Shown in pieces: positions 37,507 through 46,593 of a stretch of DNA of 64,000 nt (within the stretch, counting starts at the first letter, position 1; the number at the start of each line of letters is the position of its first letter). The notes below the pieces were generated by a model. The model was not told the DNA's origin and searched no databases. It worked only from the letters and a program-made list of their open reading frames with translations. Origin of the DNA: Pontibacter harenae (GTDB lineage: Bacteria > Bacteroidota > Bacteroidia > Cytophagales > Hymenobacteraceae); contig NZ_JAJJWH010000009.1 in NCBI RefSeq assembly GCF_020907245.1, positions 1 to 64,000 on the forward strand. Direction: 5' to 3'. A program made the position numbers and the translations under genes.

Positions 37507-40134
37507 TTAATCAACAAGAATCTTTCTATCTTGAATAACTTTAAAATTTTCTACCATTTTTACCGATTCACTCACTTCCTCCGTAAAGATAGCGATAAAA
37601 CTGTTAGGCTCAGCATGTTCAAGGGCGTAAGCTATGGCCCTCATCTCTTCTGGAATAACTTTTATAGGTTTATAACCTCCTGTTTCATTTATGCCTTCTA
37701 ATAAAGGGCCTGTAATTTCTTCCGCTGTTTTGCCGCGTAAGTCACTGTCAAGCCTTACAATAATTTCGTCAAATAGCTCCCCAGCCAACTTTCCTAATTC
37801 GTAGGTGTCTTCCCTTCTACGGTCGCCGATACCTGCTACGATACCTACTTTCTTGGATACTTCCAGGTCCTCCATAAAAGCACCAACGGCCTTCAAGCCT
37901 CCTACGTTGTGGGCGTAATCTACGAGCACCTCAAAATTAGGAAACTTAAACAAATTCATTCGCCCAGGCGTTTTGGCAGGAGAAGGTATAAAAGTGCGCA
38001 GTGCCGTTTTTATATCTGTCACCTCAAAATGGGAAACATAACCTGCTAGGGTAGCCGCTAACGTATTCTCGATGTTGAACTTGGCTTTACCCCCGAAGGT
38101 TATCGAAACATCGGCCACGCGGTCTATCCTGATCTTATAACTGTTTTTAAAGATTGATATATAACCGTTCTCAAAAACAGCAGCTAATCCGCCTTTGGCT
38201 ATATGCTTTAGTATGCGCGGGTTGTTTTCGTCCATGCTAAAGAACGCCACTTTGCACTGCACCTCCTTTGCCATGGCATACACCAGGTCATCATCGGCAT
38301 TAAGTATAGCATAGCCATCTTTGCAGACACTCTTCGGAATAACAGCTTTTACCTGCGCTAACTCCTCTAACGTATGGATATCACGCATCCCCAGATGGTC
38401 TGAGCTAACGTTTGTTACAATACCTATATCGCAGGTCTGAAAGCCAAGGCCAGATCGCAACAAGCCGCCGCGTGCACATTCCAGTACTGCAAAGTTAACA
38501 GTAGGGTCTTTCAGAACAAACTCTGCACTGTAAGAACCTGTGGTGTCTCCTTTTTCCAGAAGCTTATCCTGAATGTAAATGCCATCTGTAGTAGTATAGC
38601 CAACTTTATAGCCTTTACTCTTGACCATGTGCGCAATCAGGCGAGTAGTAGTGGTTTTACCGTTTGTACCTGTAACGGCAATAATGGGTATACGCGCTGG
38701 ATTGCCACGCGGGAAGAGCATATCTATAACAGGTTCTGCTACGTTGCGCGGCAAACCATAGGTAGGAGAAATATGCATTCTAAAACCTGGAGCTGCATTC
38801 ACTTCCAGCACAGCACCATTAGCTTCGTTCAAAGGAATGGCTATATCAGAAGTCATTACGTCTATTCCACAGATATCTAGCCCGATCAGCCCCGCAATGC
38901 GCTCTGCCATTAGAATATTGTAAGGGTCTACCAGATCTGTAACGTCGGTTGCGGTGCCGCCAGTACTTATGTTGGCCGTACTTTTCAAATAAAATATCTC
39001 GCCAGCACTTAACACCGACTTAGTAGTAAGGCCATGCAGTTTCAGCAGCTTACGGGTTTGCTTATCAATCTTGATTTGGGTGAGCACCTTTTCGTGCCCT
39101 ATGCCTCTTCTAGGGTCTCTATTTTCCTTATCAATCAGTTGTTTTATGGTTGAAGTACCATCTCCAGTAACTAAGGCAGGAGTTCGTTTGGCAGCTGCCA
39201 CAAATTTTTTGTTGATAACCAACAACCGAAAATCGAAGCCTTGAATGAATCGCTCCACAATAACACCATCAGAGTATTTATGGGCATCGTCAAAAGCTTT
39301 ATAGGCGTCTTTTAAAGTATTCACATTTATTGTCGCGCCCTTGCCATGGTTGCCGTCGAGGGGTTTAAGCACTAACGGGAACCCTAGCCATTTTACAGCA
39401 CGTTTCAGCTCTTCGTGCGAGTAAACGGTTGAACCTTGCGGCACAGGCACACCAGCCTCACCCAGCATGTCTTTAGTAGCCTTCTTGTCTCCAGCAATTT
39501 CTACGGCAAAGCAGGCCGTACGGCATGTCATGGTGGCCTGTATGCGCTTTTGATTTACTCCATAACCTAACTGAATTAGCGAGTGACGATTCAGGCGAAT
39601 GTATGGAATACCACGGCTGACAGCTTCAGAAACGATAGCGTAGGTACTTGGGCCGAAATACTCATCTTCTCTTATCTCGTGAAGGCGGTTGATGTCATCA
39701 CTTATTTTGTAGGCCTCGCCAGACACCAAGGCATTAGTAACCCTTACAGCAGCATAGGCAGCATACTCCCCTGCCCTTTCTTCTTGGTAAGAAAATACTA
39801 CGTTTAAATGATCTTCTTCGGGAGCAGGATAACAACGGCCGTAGCCGCTCTCCATACCTGCCAATGTCTGCAGTTCTAAAGCCACATGCTGCACCACATG
39901 ACCTAATGTAGTGCCTTCTTCAACTGAATTAAAGAAACCTCCCTCAACGCCTTCTGAAGAGCGATGGCTCTGCATGCCAGGAAACATTTTCCGTAAGCGC
40001 TGAAGAAAGTGGGGAATGTTGTTTGTTTGCTTATCGCGTAGCTCCTCCAGAGCCAATTTGATAACAATGATTTTCGGATGTTCCACAGACCAATAATTTG
40101 GTCCGCGCATAACACGCAACTCAGAAACTCTCAT
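37507..40134 (-). CDS. cphA: Cyanophycin synthetase
   Basis: The 875-residue enzyme makes multi-L-arginyl-poly-L-aspartate from Asp, Arg and ATP. The order is an N-terminal domain (1-160), an ATP-grasp domain (KPLDGNHGKG at 257-266, STGGTATDVTD near 390-400, LEVNAAPGFRMH at 443-454) and a Mur-ligase-like domain with P-loop GTNGKTTTT at 489-497, then NVSSDHLG and VDYAHN. The length is that of CphA1. No cyanophycinase (cphB) or isoaspartyl dipeptidase is adjacent, so degradation genes must lie elsewhere if present. It could serve as a nitrogen store; amino-group supply from the ethanolamine genes is only a loose idea. Confidence 0.96.
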   Translation of the reverse strand: MRVSELRVMRGPNYWSVEHPKIIVIKLALEELRDKQTNNIPHFLQRLRKMFPGMQSHRSSEGVEGGFFNSVEEGTTLGHVVQHVALELQTLAGMESGYGRCYPAPEEDHLNVVFSYQEERAGEYAAYAAVRVTNALVSGEAYKISDDINRLHEIREDEYFGPSTYAIVSEAVSRGIPYIRLNRHSLIQLGYGVNQKRIQATMTCRTACFAVEIAGDKKATKDMLGEAGVPVPQGSTVYSHEELKRAVKWLGFPLVLKPLDGNHGKGATINVNTLKDAYKAFDDAHKYSDGVIVERFIQGFDFRLLVINKKFVAAAKRTPALVTGDGTSTIKQLIDKENRDPRRGIGHEKVLTQIKIDKQTRKLLKLHGLTTKSVLSAGEIFYLKSTANISTGGTATDVTDLVDPYNILMAERIAGLIGLDICGIDVMTSDIAIPLNEANGAVLEVNAAPGFRMHISPTYGLPRNVAEPVIDMLFPRGNPARIPIIAVTGTNGKTTTTRLIAHMVKSKGYKVGYTTTDGIYIQDKLLEKGDTTGSYSAEFVLKDPTVNFAVLECARGGLLRSGLGFQTCDIGIVTNVSSDHLGMRDIHTLEELAQVKAVIPKSVCKDGYAILNADDDLVYAMAKEVQCKVAFFSMDENNPRILKHIAKGGLAAVFENGYISIFKNSYKIRIDRVADVSITFGGKAKFNIENTLAATLAGYVSHFEVTDIKTALRTFIPSPAKTPGRMNLFKFPNFEVLVDYAHNVGGLKAVGAFMEDLEVSKKVGIVAGIGDRRREDTYELGKLAGELFDEIIVRLDSDLRGKTAEEITGPLLEGINETGGYKPIKVIPEEMRAIAYALEHAEPNSFIAIFTEEVSESVKMVENFKVIQDRKILVD

Positions 40135-40500
40135 GTTTTCGTTACTCTCCGTCTTACTCTCGACTAGTTAAACTTATAATTGATGGCGCATGGTTGGTTA
40201 CCTGTAACTGTAACCTCTGTTATAGCTATAGCCCCTAAACAGGTTAAGCTAAAAATTAGGACTAGTTTTTCCTTTCAAATAGATTAGACAATGAAGGTGA
40301 ACTGATTTAAGTAAAAATGAATACGTTAAATCTGAGCTAAAGATTAAGGTTTTGCCAAAATCACAAAGGATTGATAATATCCTCGCCACTGTCATTTTTA
40401 GAACAGCTATGGAAAGAGAAAGCTAAGCTATGCCTTTATCAGAATAACCGTCATGAAACTCCAAAGACTGCTTAAAGAGGGATAGGGTTCGGTATCAAAC
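40135..40500. other. Intergenic stretch upstream of cyanophycin synthetase
   Basis: No gene is visible between the cphA start and the repeat at 40501. It should hold the cphA promoter, but no good TAnnTTTG box was found on the minus strand near the start. Confidence 0.45.
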
Positions 40501-40663
40501 AACTCAAGTTGCGATTGATTTGTGCGTTGAAATTCAACCCACCCCTAACCCCGCCAAGGAGGGGAATTTCGCAAATAAGTAAAATATTACCTCTTGGAAG
40601 GGGGCAGGGATGGGTAAACAGTATTATATGTTCATCCTGCTTTTGCAAATCGCAACTTGAGTT
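40501..40663. repeat. Nested palindromic repeat next to tRNA-Cys
   Basis: The outer arms AACTCAAGTTGCGATT (40501-40516, followed by GATTTG) and CAAATCGCAACTTGAGTT (40646-40663) pair nearly fully; the left arm has four extra bases. Inside them are C-rich and G-rich arms: ACCCACCCCTAACCCC from 40538 and GGGGGCAGGGATGGGT near 40600-40615, with a second pair CCAAGGAGGGG / CCTCTTGGAAGG. The C/G part resembles a widely dispersed Bacteroidota intergenic repeat (from memory). It lies immediately downstream of the tRNA-Cys terminator. Confidence 0.65.
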
Positions 40664-40682
40664 AAAAAGTAGCCTAAAACAA

Positions 40683-40712
40683 AAAAGCCTGACAGTTTAG
40701 CTGTCAGGCTTT
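40683..40712 (-). terminator. Intrinsic terminator of tRNA-Cys
   Basis: The stem AAAGCCTGACAG / CTGTCAGGCTTT (12 bp, loop TTTAG) has a T run on the minus strand, 10 bases after the tRNA 3' end. Confidence 0.88.
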
Positions 40713-40721
40713 AGAAGGAAG

Positions 40722-40792
40722 AGGTAACGAGCGGATTCGAACCGCTGTAGCAGCTTTTGCAGAGCTGAGCCTAGCCACTCGGCCACGTTACC
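40722..40792 (-). tRNA. tRNA-Cys (GCA)
   Basis: On the minus strand the acceptor arms GGTAACG / CGTTACC pair fully. The anticodon stem CAGCT / AGCTG encloses the loop CTGCAAA, giving anticodon GCA (Cys). The T loop GTTCGAATC is normal and the D-loop region carries GAGTGGCTAGG. CCA is not encoded. The length is 71 nt including the discriminator base. Confidence 0.96.
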
Positions 40793-40997
40793 GTGATTGG
40801 GAGTGCAAACATACATATAAATGCACCGATGTCAAACTTTAAATGCATTTTTTTATTTAAAACAGAAACAAAAGCAGTGTTTTTCAGGCTAATTTCTTAG
40901 ACTCGTAAACAGCAGCTCTTACTCATATATTTCACAAATACTTCTTTGTCAATGAAATAGTAGACAACTCTAACAAATTTGCTTCGCATAATTCTTC

Positions 40998-41717
40998 TTA
41001 AAGGCTACTGCAGTAGGAGAGCAGCTTTTTAAGATCGGATTCATCTTTGAAGTTTACTTTTTGATCACTTATAAATTTCTGCAAAGCATTCTTGTGCTTT
41101 GGAAACAGTCTTAAGACACTAGCTTTAGTAGCCAATACATATCCTTTCTGATCTGACAAGAAGTAGTCTTCTCTAACTTCATAAATAACCGACCCGCCAG
41201 AATTCAGTTTGTAAGAAGTATTATCTGCGTAGTAATCTTTGATACTTGTTTGAGAAGAAGAACTTGACTCTAAACCGTAAGCTCCGACTTTCTTAGTATC
41301 TAATAGCTTATACCTCTCTTTCACCAACAGCATTGTTTCTCCATACTTACCCAATGTTTTCAGCAAACTTTTGCCTTTTGGGTCGTAATAGAACAGGTCC
41401 TCTCCTATTTTTAGAGATTCAACCGTAAGTATATTGTCCAGAGCCAGTGTATCTGCGTTCTTATCTAAAAATACCACTTCGCCTACAAGCATGTTATAGT
41501 TTAGTTTAGCAGATGCAGTGTGGCCATTTAAGAAACGGACCTGCCCATTCATAAAAGATGGATAGAGATACACCTTCCCATTCTGTGACGCATCAAGAGA
41601 TTCTTCTGCAGCACTAACCTTTATTTTGTCTTTTTTCTGCGCCTTTAACTGGTAACAATTTACCAAGCTAACAAAGCAGAGCAGCGCCACTATCTTATAT
41701 AACCTTGATGAGAGCAT
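40998..41717 (-). CDS. Secreted protein of unknown function
   Basis: The 239-residue protein has a signal peptide (LYKIVALLCFVSLVNCYQLKAQ). I chose the ATG at 41717 (MLSSRLYK); the frame opens earlier at 41738. The mature part contains GKVYLYPSFMNGQVRFLNG and AKLNYNMLVGEVVFLDKNAD, a beta-rich repeat often seen in Bacteroidota periplasmic proteins of unknown role, then IGEDLFYYDP and a basic C-terminus. No partner gene is obvious; rpsA is upstream on the same strand, separated by a terminator. Confidence 0.7.
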   Translation of the reverse strand: MLSSRLYKIVALLCFVSLVNCYQLKAQKKDKIKVSAAEESLDASQNGKVYLYPSFMNGQVRFLNGHTASAKLNYNMLVGEVVFLDKNADTLALDNILTVESLKIGEDLFYYDPKGKSLLKTLGKYGETMLLVKERYKLLDTKKVGAYGLESSSSSQTSIKDYYADNTSYKLNSGGSVIYEVREDYFLSDQKGYVLATKASVLRLFPKHKNALQKFISDQKVNFKDESDLKKLLSYCSSL

Positions 41718-41910
41718 ATCTGTATCACCTATTACCATAAAACAATATAATCAACTATAACTAAACTGCTTACATCTATGAGTGTTTCTTTTACCTCATA
41801 ACTCATATCGTGTTATCAAAACTTAAAAGTTGGAACCTTCTGCCGAAAACCTACTCCTATACCCCCTCAAAAGAAAAACTTTGTGTTGTACTGAATAACG
41901 TGCTTAAACA

Positions 41911-41938
41911 AAGAAGGCCCCGATTTCTCGGGGCCTTC
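41911..41938 (-). terminator. Intrinsic terminator of rpsA
   Basis: The stem AAGGCCCCGA / TCGGGGCCTT (10 bp, loop TTTC) is followed on the minus strand by CTTTGTTT. Confidence 0.88.
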
Positions 41939-41962
41939 CTGTATAGAATAAGCTTAAGCTAA

Positions 41963-43867
41963 TTAAGCGTTATCTTCTTCTGATTCAGAAGCTTCGTTGT
42001 CAGAGTCATCAGAGTTCTGTGCTTTTTTAGCAGCAGCTGCTTCTAACTTTTTAACGCCAGCCTCTTTCTCATTCTCCATCATTGCCTCTTTCAGAGCAGA
42101 AAGTGCATCTAGGTCACCCAGTGTAGAGCGATCTGCCTCTTTCTGAACTTTTGGAGCTTTGTTATCTTTCTTCTCACCTGCGGCAGGAGCTGCAGTTGCT
42201 TTCTTAGTAGCTCTTGCTGCTCTAGCAGACTCAGAACCTTCGCCGTAAGTTGCAGTGTGTGAAAGAATGATTTTACGATCTTCTTTAGAGAATTCAGTTA
42301 CTCTGAAGTCTAAGCTTTCGCCAGCCTCTACCTGAGAACCGTCTTCTTTAGCAAGACCTTTAGGGAAAGTGAAACCTTCGATACCGTAAGGAAGCTCTAA
42401 TGTAGCACCTCTGTCAGATTTCTCAAGAACAGTAGCTTTGTGTACAGAGCCAACATTGAATACAGTTTCAAAAGTATCCCAAGGGTTCTCCTCAAGTTGC
42501 TTGTGGCCTAAGGCAAGTCTTCTGTTAGGAACGTCAAGCTCCAGAACAACTACGTCTAGGTTATCACCAACTTTTACGAACTCAGATGGGTGCTTGATCT
42601 TCTTAGTCCAAGAAAGGTCAGAAACGTGCACAAGGCCGTCTACACCTTCTTCAAGCTCTAAGAACAGACCGAAGTTAGTTAGGTTACGAACTACACCAGT
42701 GTGCTTAGTGCCTACTGCATATTTCGTTAACACATCTTCTTTTGTCCATGGGTCTTCAGTAAGCTGCTTAATGCCCAAAGACATTTTGCGCTCTTCACGG
42801 TCAAGTGTTAAAACAACTGCCTCAACCTCGTCGCCTTGCTTGATGAAGTCTTGTGGGTTGCGCAGGTGCTGAGACCATGACATTTCAGAAACGTGGATCA
42901 AACCTTCAACGCCTGGCATCAGCTCAAGGAATGCGCCGTAGTCAGCCACGTTAACGATTTTACCTTTAACTCGGGAACCAACTTCAACCTCAGCAGGAAG
43001 AGCATCCCATGGGTGAGGAGTAAGCTGCTTCATGCCAAGAGAAATACGCTTCTTGTCATCGTCGAAGTCAAGCACTACAACGTTCACTTTCTGGTCTAAA
43101 TTCAATACTTCCTCTGGGTGGTTGATACGTCCCCATGAGATATCTGTGATGTGAAGCAGACCGTCTACGCCACCAAGGTCTATGAACACACCGAAGTTTG
43201 TCATGTTCTTGATAACACCTTCCAGAACCTGACCTTTTTCCAGGTTGTTCAGGATAGCTGCACGCTGCTGCTCCAGGTCTTTCTCGATAAGTACTTTGTG
43301 AGAAACAACTACGTTGTCGAAAGCGGCGTTGATTTTCACAACTTTCACTTCCATTTTCTTACCAACAAATACGTCGAAGTCACGGATTGGCTTCACGTCG
43401 ATTTGAGAACCTGGTAAGAAGGCTTCAACGCCATACAGGTCCATAATAAGACCACCTTTAGTTCTTCTCTTAACCACGCCTTCCAGAACGTTATCGTTCT
43501 CAAGTGCGTCGTAAATTTTAGCCCAGGCGCTAACGATTTTCGCTTTCTTGCGAGACAAGATAAGCTGACCGTTTGGATCTTCCTGGTCTTCAATAAATAC
43601 TTCAACTTGGTCACCTGGCTTCAGATCAGGAAGGTCTCTGAACTCTGAAACTGGCACCAAGCCATCAGATTTGAAACCGATGTTAAGAATCACGTCACGA
43701 TCAGTGATACCAACAACAGTTCCAGTAACAACCTCCTGCTCTTGTACAGTAGTCAGGGTGTCGTCGTACATTTTTTCCATTTCGGCTTTCTCAGCTTTAC
43801 TATAGCCAGCACCGAAACCTTGGGTCTCAAACTTGTCCCAATCAAAATTTTCTGGAGAATTACTCAT
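41963..43867 (-). CDS. rpsA: 30S ribosomal protein S1
   Basis: The protein has about 634 residues; I chose the ATG at 43867 (MSNSPENFDW), and an in-frame ATG lies 9 bases upstream. Six S1/OB repeats can be traced: TGTVVGITDRDVILNIG, LEGVVKRRTKGGLIMDL, LEGVIKNMTNFGVFIDLGG, VKGKIVNVADYGAFLEL, HTGVVRNLTNFGLFLEL and a divergent sixth (HKATVLEKSDRGATLELP). The C-terminal tail is acidic and Ala/Lys-rich (about 550-634), as in Bacteroidota S1. S1 binds mRNA for initiation and in this phylum partly replaces Shine-Dalgarno recognition. A good promoter and a terminator bracket the gene. Confidence 0.96.
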   Translation of the reverse strand: MSNSPENFDWDKFETQGFGAGYSKAEKAEMEKMYDDTLTTVQEQEVVTGTVVGITDRDVILNIGFKSDGLVPVSEFRDLPDLKPGDQVEVFIEDQEDPNGQLILSRKKAKIVSAWAKIYDALENDNVLEGVVKRRTKGGLIMDLYGVEAFLPGSQIDVKPIRDFDVFVGKKMEVKVVKINAAFDNVVVSHKVLIEKDLEQQRAAILNNLEKGQVLEGVIKNMTNFGVFIDLGGVDGLLHITDISWGRINHPEEVLNLDQKVNVVVLDFDDDKKRISLGMKQLTPHPWDALPAEVEVGSRVKGKIVNVADYGAFLELMPGVEGLIHVSEMSWSQHLRNPQDFIKQGDEVEAVVLTLDREERKMSLGIKQLTEDPWTKEDVLTKYAVGTKHTGVVRNLTNFGLFLELEEGVDGLVHVSDLSWTKKIKHPSEFVKVGDNLDVVVLELDVPNRRLALGHKQLEENPWDTFETVFNVGSVHKATVLEKSDRGATLELPYGIEGFTFPKGLAKEDGSQVEAGESLDFRVTEFSKEDRKIILSHTATYGEGSESARAARATKKATAAPAAGEKKDNKAPKVQKEADRSTLGDLDALSALKEAMMENEKEAGVKKLEAAAAKKAQNSDDSDNEASESEEDNA

Positions 43868-43983
43868 AAAATTCATTTGCTCTGGATAGCCACCAGCCTA
43901 GAGCAATGAGCTGGTTTGGTTTAGTTTTACATTCACCGCAAGACAAAAATCAGGACTTGGGCGCCATTCACCTGAATGAAGCG

Positions 43984-44014
43984 CAAAAATAAGACTTTTT
44001 CTGATAATTCCCAA
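43984..44014 (-). promoter_or_regulatory. rpsA promoter (-33 TTG, -7 TATTTTTG)
   Basis: On the minus strand TTG (44014-44012) is followed after 20 bases by TATTTTTG (43991-43984). Both elements and the spacing match the Bacteroidota sigma-A consensus. The ATG is about 117 bases from the -7 box. A small palindrome (GCGC..CATTC..GAATG..GCGC, 43961-43984) overlaps the predicted start. Confidence 0.65.
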
Positions 44015-44185
44015 GAATCTCCTAGATTATAATACCTTAGAAACGAACAAGTTATAGCTACACATAAACTAAGCACCAAGACTATATCAGTAAATTAATA
44101 TACTTTAGAGCTCGTTTGAATTTTATATAAACTAAAATGGGCTTCAGACCTATATCCGCAGCCCTTTGCTATTTAGCTTTATATT

Positions 44186-44737
44186 CTATTGTTGAAAGCC
44201 GAAATATCGTGTACCAAAGGTATTATATTCGGTCTCAGTCATGGTACCGTTACCATCCTGATCTAACTGTGTAAATATGCCGTCTGACAGTTCGCGCTGT
44301 GATAGTCTCATGTCTGCATTGGCATCGGAAGTGCCATAAAAGTTGTTTGTTCTATAGCCTGTACTGAACTCATCAATATCAAGGTTATTATCAGCATTAG
44401 CATCTAGTGTGTTGAAGTCCATGCTGCTGGCATTTACCCTGAAGTCAGTTCCAGCCATGTTCGCCTCGTTCTGATCGATCATGCCATCATTATTCGTGTC
44501 CCAGGTATTGAATGCGTTCTGGTTAAACTCATCTTCGTTGTAATAGTTATCTCCGTCGGCATCCGAATCTACAAACATAGTAGTAGCAGAGTAATCAGTA
44601 TAGAACCTTTCCTGATCGTACACTTCAAACTCATCCAGTTCATCGTCATCTTGACATGCCGACAGCCCAAGTACTGAAACAAAACATAACATCGTACCCA
44701 TTCTTCTCCACATTTTCATCTTGTTGTTCGTTTTCAT
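44186..44737 (-). CDS. EF-hand repeat lipoprotein
   Basis: The 183-residue protein has a lipoprotein signal (VSVLGLSAC, Cys28) and five calcium-loop-like segments: DSDADGDNYYNEDE, DTNNDGMIDQNE, DANADNNLDIDE, DANADMRLSQRE and DQDGNGTMTETE. The first, second and fifth have the full DxDxDG pattern or close to it; the third and fourth lack the central Gly. It is probably an outer-membrane or periplasmic calcium-binding protein. The function beyond Ca2+ binding is unknown. It is a single gene. Confidence 0.85.
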   Translation of the reverse strand: MKTNNKMKMWRRMGTMLCFVSVLGLSACQDDDELDEFEVYDQERFYTDYSATTMFVDSDADGDNYYNEDEFNQNAFNTWDTNNDGMIDQNEANMAGTDFRVNASSMDFNTLDANADNNLDIDEFSTGYRTNNFYGTSDANADMRLSQRELSDGIFTQLDQDGNGTMTETEYNTFGTRYFGFQQ

Positions 44738-45224
44738 AATTAACTTTTTTACTTTAACTTATGTAAATAAAAAAGGCTGCCACCGTACAACCGCCTATAT
44801 CTAGGCAATCCTAACAACTGACATACCCACTTATAGTTTTACGGCACGCACAGAACAAGTTCAGAAATAGTATCACTTCCCGTATAAATACCGAAAATGT
44901 TTTGAAGATTATATTGAACAATACAAAGAAAAAACTTAGCTAAGGAGTGCTCTTCCCTTACAATCTTGGCTTCCGCAAAAGCAATTACGTGGATATAAAC
45001 TAGCGTTGTAATGAAGGAGAGGCAATTGCGGAAGCTTTAGCTGAAATTACTTTCAGTCCGTTTAGAAGAGATAAACAGTATAGTAGACAAAACTTACCTC
45101 TAGTTGATGAAAAAATTCACGAGCCAAAGCATATCTTAAACTTATACTTCACAAATAAGCTTCAAATATTTGATTTTAAACAAAATACTAAACTATATGA
45201 GTAGTTGAGAAAAAATAAAGTATG
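44738..45224. other. Intergenic stretch with interleaved short inverted repeats
   Basis: No gene is visible. GCTTCCGCAA (44969-44978) pairs with TTGCGGAAGC (45026-45035). A weaker pair, CTCTTCCCTTACAA (44951-44964) with TTGTAATGAAGGAGAG (45006-45021), interleaves with it in the order A-B-A'-B'. This may be chance or a degenerate repeat. Confidence 0.4.
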
Positions 45225-45734
45225 CTAATTCTCCATACCCAGATAAGTTTTCCAGTCCTGATTCGAGTTGTTAATATGCAGTTGCAGGAAAGAGAGAAGC
45301 GATGGCTTAAATGGTTTCTTCATCAGTTTTAAACCTGCCTCTTCTGGGATACGATCGCCTTTACGTGTGTTGCAACGGGAACAGGCCGTAACCAGGTTTT
45401 GCCAATTGGTCTCCCCTCCCCTGCAGCGGGGCAGCAAATGATCTAGTGTTAAGTTTTTATCAGAACCACAGTATTGACAACAGTAGTTGTCGCGGCGCAT
45501 AATATTGTGGCGACTGAGGGCAATGCCACAGTATGGCACGCGTACGTACCGCTGCAGCCTTATGACAGAAGGCACGGGGTAGACATGGGTAATAGAGCGC
45601 AGAAAAGCACCCTTCGAATTAGAAACCGCTTCTGCTTTTTGCAGGTACACCAACAAAAAAGCTTTATGTGCTGAGCAAACCGCTATGGCACTATAATCCT
45701 GGTTGAGTATTAGCACTTTATCGCTCATAACCAT
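45225..45734 (-). CDS. HNH endonuclease family protein
   Basis: The 169-residue protein has a classical HNH/McrA-like zinc ribbon: CQYCG, then LTLDHLLPRCRGGETNWQNL (the histidine and the NL of the motif) and CSRCNTRKGDR. The N-terminal half (KVLILNQDYSAIAVCSAHKAFLLVYLQKAEAV) is typical of a stand-alone HNH family widespread in Bacteroidota and Cyanobacteria. The target is unknown; the family is usually chromosomal and not part of an intron or restriction system, and no such partner is seen here. ATG 45734 or 45728 could be the start. Confidence 0.9.
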   Translation of the reverse strand: MVMSDKVLILNQDYSAIAVCSAHKAFLLVYLQKAEAVSNSKGAFLRSITHVYPVPSVIRLQRYVRVPYCGIALSRHNIMRRDNYCCQYCGSDKNLTLDHLLPRCRGGETNWQNLVTACSRCNTRKGDRIPEEAGLKLMKKPFKPSLLSFLQLHINNSNQDWKTYLGMEN

Positions 45735-45811
45735 TTTGCTATAATCGGTATACTTGTACGGAACAAGAGAACAATATATAGCAAAATGACAGAGAAAAAT
45801 TGCTGCTAATT

Positions 45812-46585
45812 TTAGAAAATACGCTTGATAACGCGCAATTGATGAGAATGCCTTTTCAGATCGGCATTATAGATGCCGTTATGATCGAGCGTGTCTATAC
45901 GAACTTCGCCGCTGGCATGGATTATTTTCTGGCCTTCCAGCATGATACCCACATGAGTTATTCGGCCCTCGCTGTTAGAGAAGTAAGCAAGATCACCTGG
46001 CTGGGTTTGGCTCACAAAGTGCACCTCCTCTCCGTGTGACACCTGCTGATAGGCATCTCGTGGCATTTGGTAGCCACACAAGCCATACACTTGCTGCACA
46101 AAGCCAGAACAGTCTATTCCAAAAATAGATTTACCTCCCCACAAATACGGAGCCTTATGGAAGTTAGCAGCTACTTTAACCAGCTGCGCAGTACTACCTG
46201 AAGCTACTGGGTTTGAGACCCTTCCATTGTACAGGTAAAAGTTTTGATTCACCCTTATATTCATCCCATCGAAGAAAGGCAAATAGCTTCCTATCCCAAT
46301 GGGGATACGCACATCCTGGTCGCTTACCACCTGCACCAAGTCCATGGCTCGAGGGTGTCTAGCTTCTGTCCACTCCTGAAAGTATTGCTGCGTTACAGTT
46401 GTATGCTGCTTGAAATCGATCCAACCACGATAACCGTCGGAAGCCAACTGTACTTGTAGCCAGTTATCCTGCTTGCCCACCACTTCGTAGCACTCACCAA
46501 ACAACAACTGCGACACAATTTCAGCCTTGTCAGATGTTTCAGCGCGCATTGGCACCAGGCTAAGCATACAGATTCCGTAGTCCAC
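45812..46585 (-). CDS. NlpC/P60 family cell-wall peptidase with SH3 domain
   Basis: The 257-residue protein has an N-terminal SH3b-like part (about 1-65, GYRGWIDFKQHT) and a C-terminal NlpC/P60 papain-like domain. The catalytic set is Cys159 (GIDCSGFVQ), His211 (THVGIML) and His223 (IIHASG). It should cleave peptidoglycan stem peptides (gamma-D-Glu-diamino acid bond). No signal peptide is visible, unlike most family members, so either the start is further upstream, or it acts in the cytoplasm on recycled peptides, as YkfC-like enzymes do. SmpB lies upstream. Confidence 0.88.
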   Translation of the reverse strand: MDYGICMLSLVPMRAETSDKAEIVSQLLFGECYEVVGKQDNWLQVQLASDGYRGWIDFKQHTTVTQQYFQEWTEARHPRAMDLVQVVSDQDVRIPIGIGSYLPFFDGMNIRVNQNFYLYNGRVSNPVASGSTAQLVKVAANFHKAPYLWGGKSIFGIDCSGFVQQVYGLCGYQMPRDAYQQVSHGEEVHFVSQTQPGDLAYFSNSEGRITHVGIMLEGQKIIHASGEVRIDTLDHNGIYNADLKRHSHQLRVIKRIF

Positions 46586-46593
46586 TTTATTTG

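Noticed and set aside
42438-42872. 144-residue frame opposite rpsA
   Set aside because: Shadow of the S1 repeats; serine/threonine-rich antisense translation with no independent support.
45225-45734. HNH protein as part of a homing intron or restriction system
   Set aside because: No intron-like flanks, methylase or specificity gene nearby; the sequence fits a stand-alone chromosomal HNH family.
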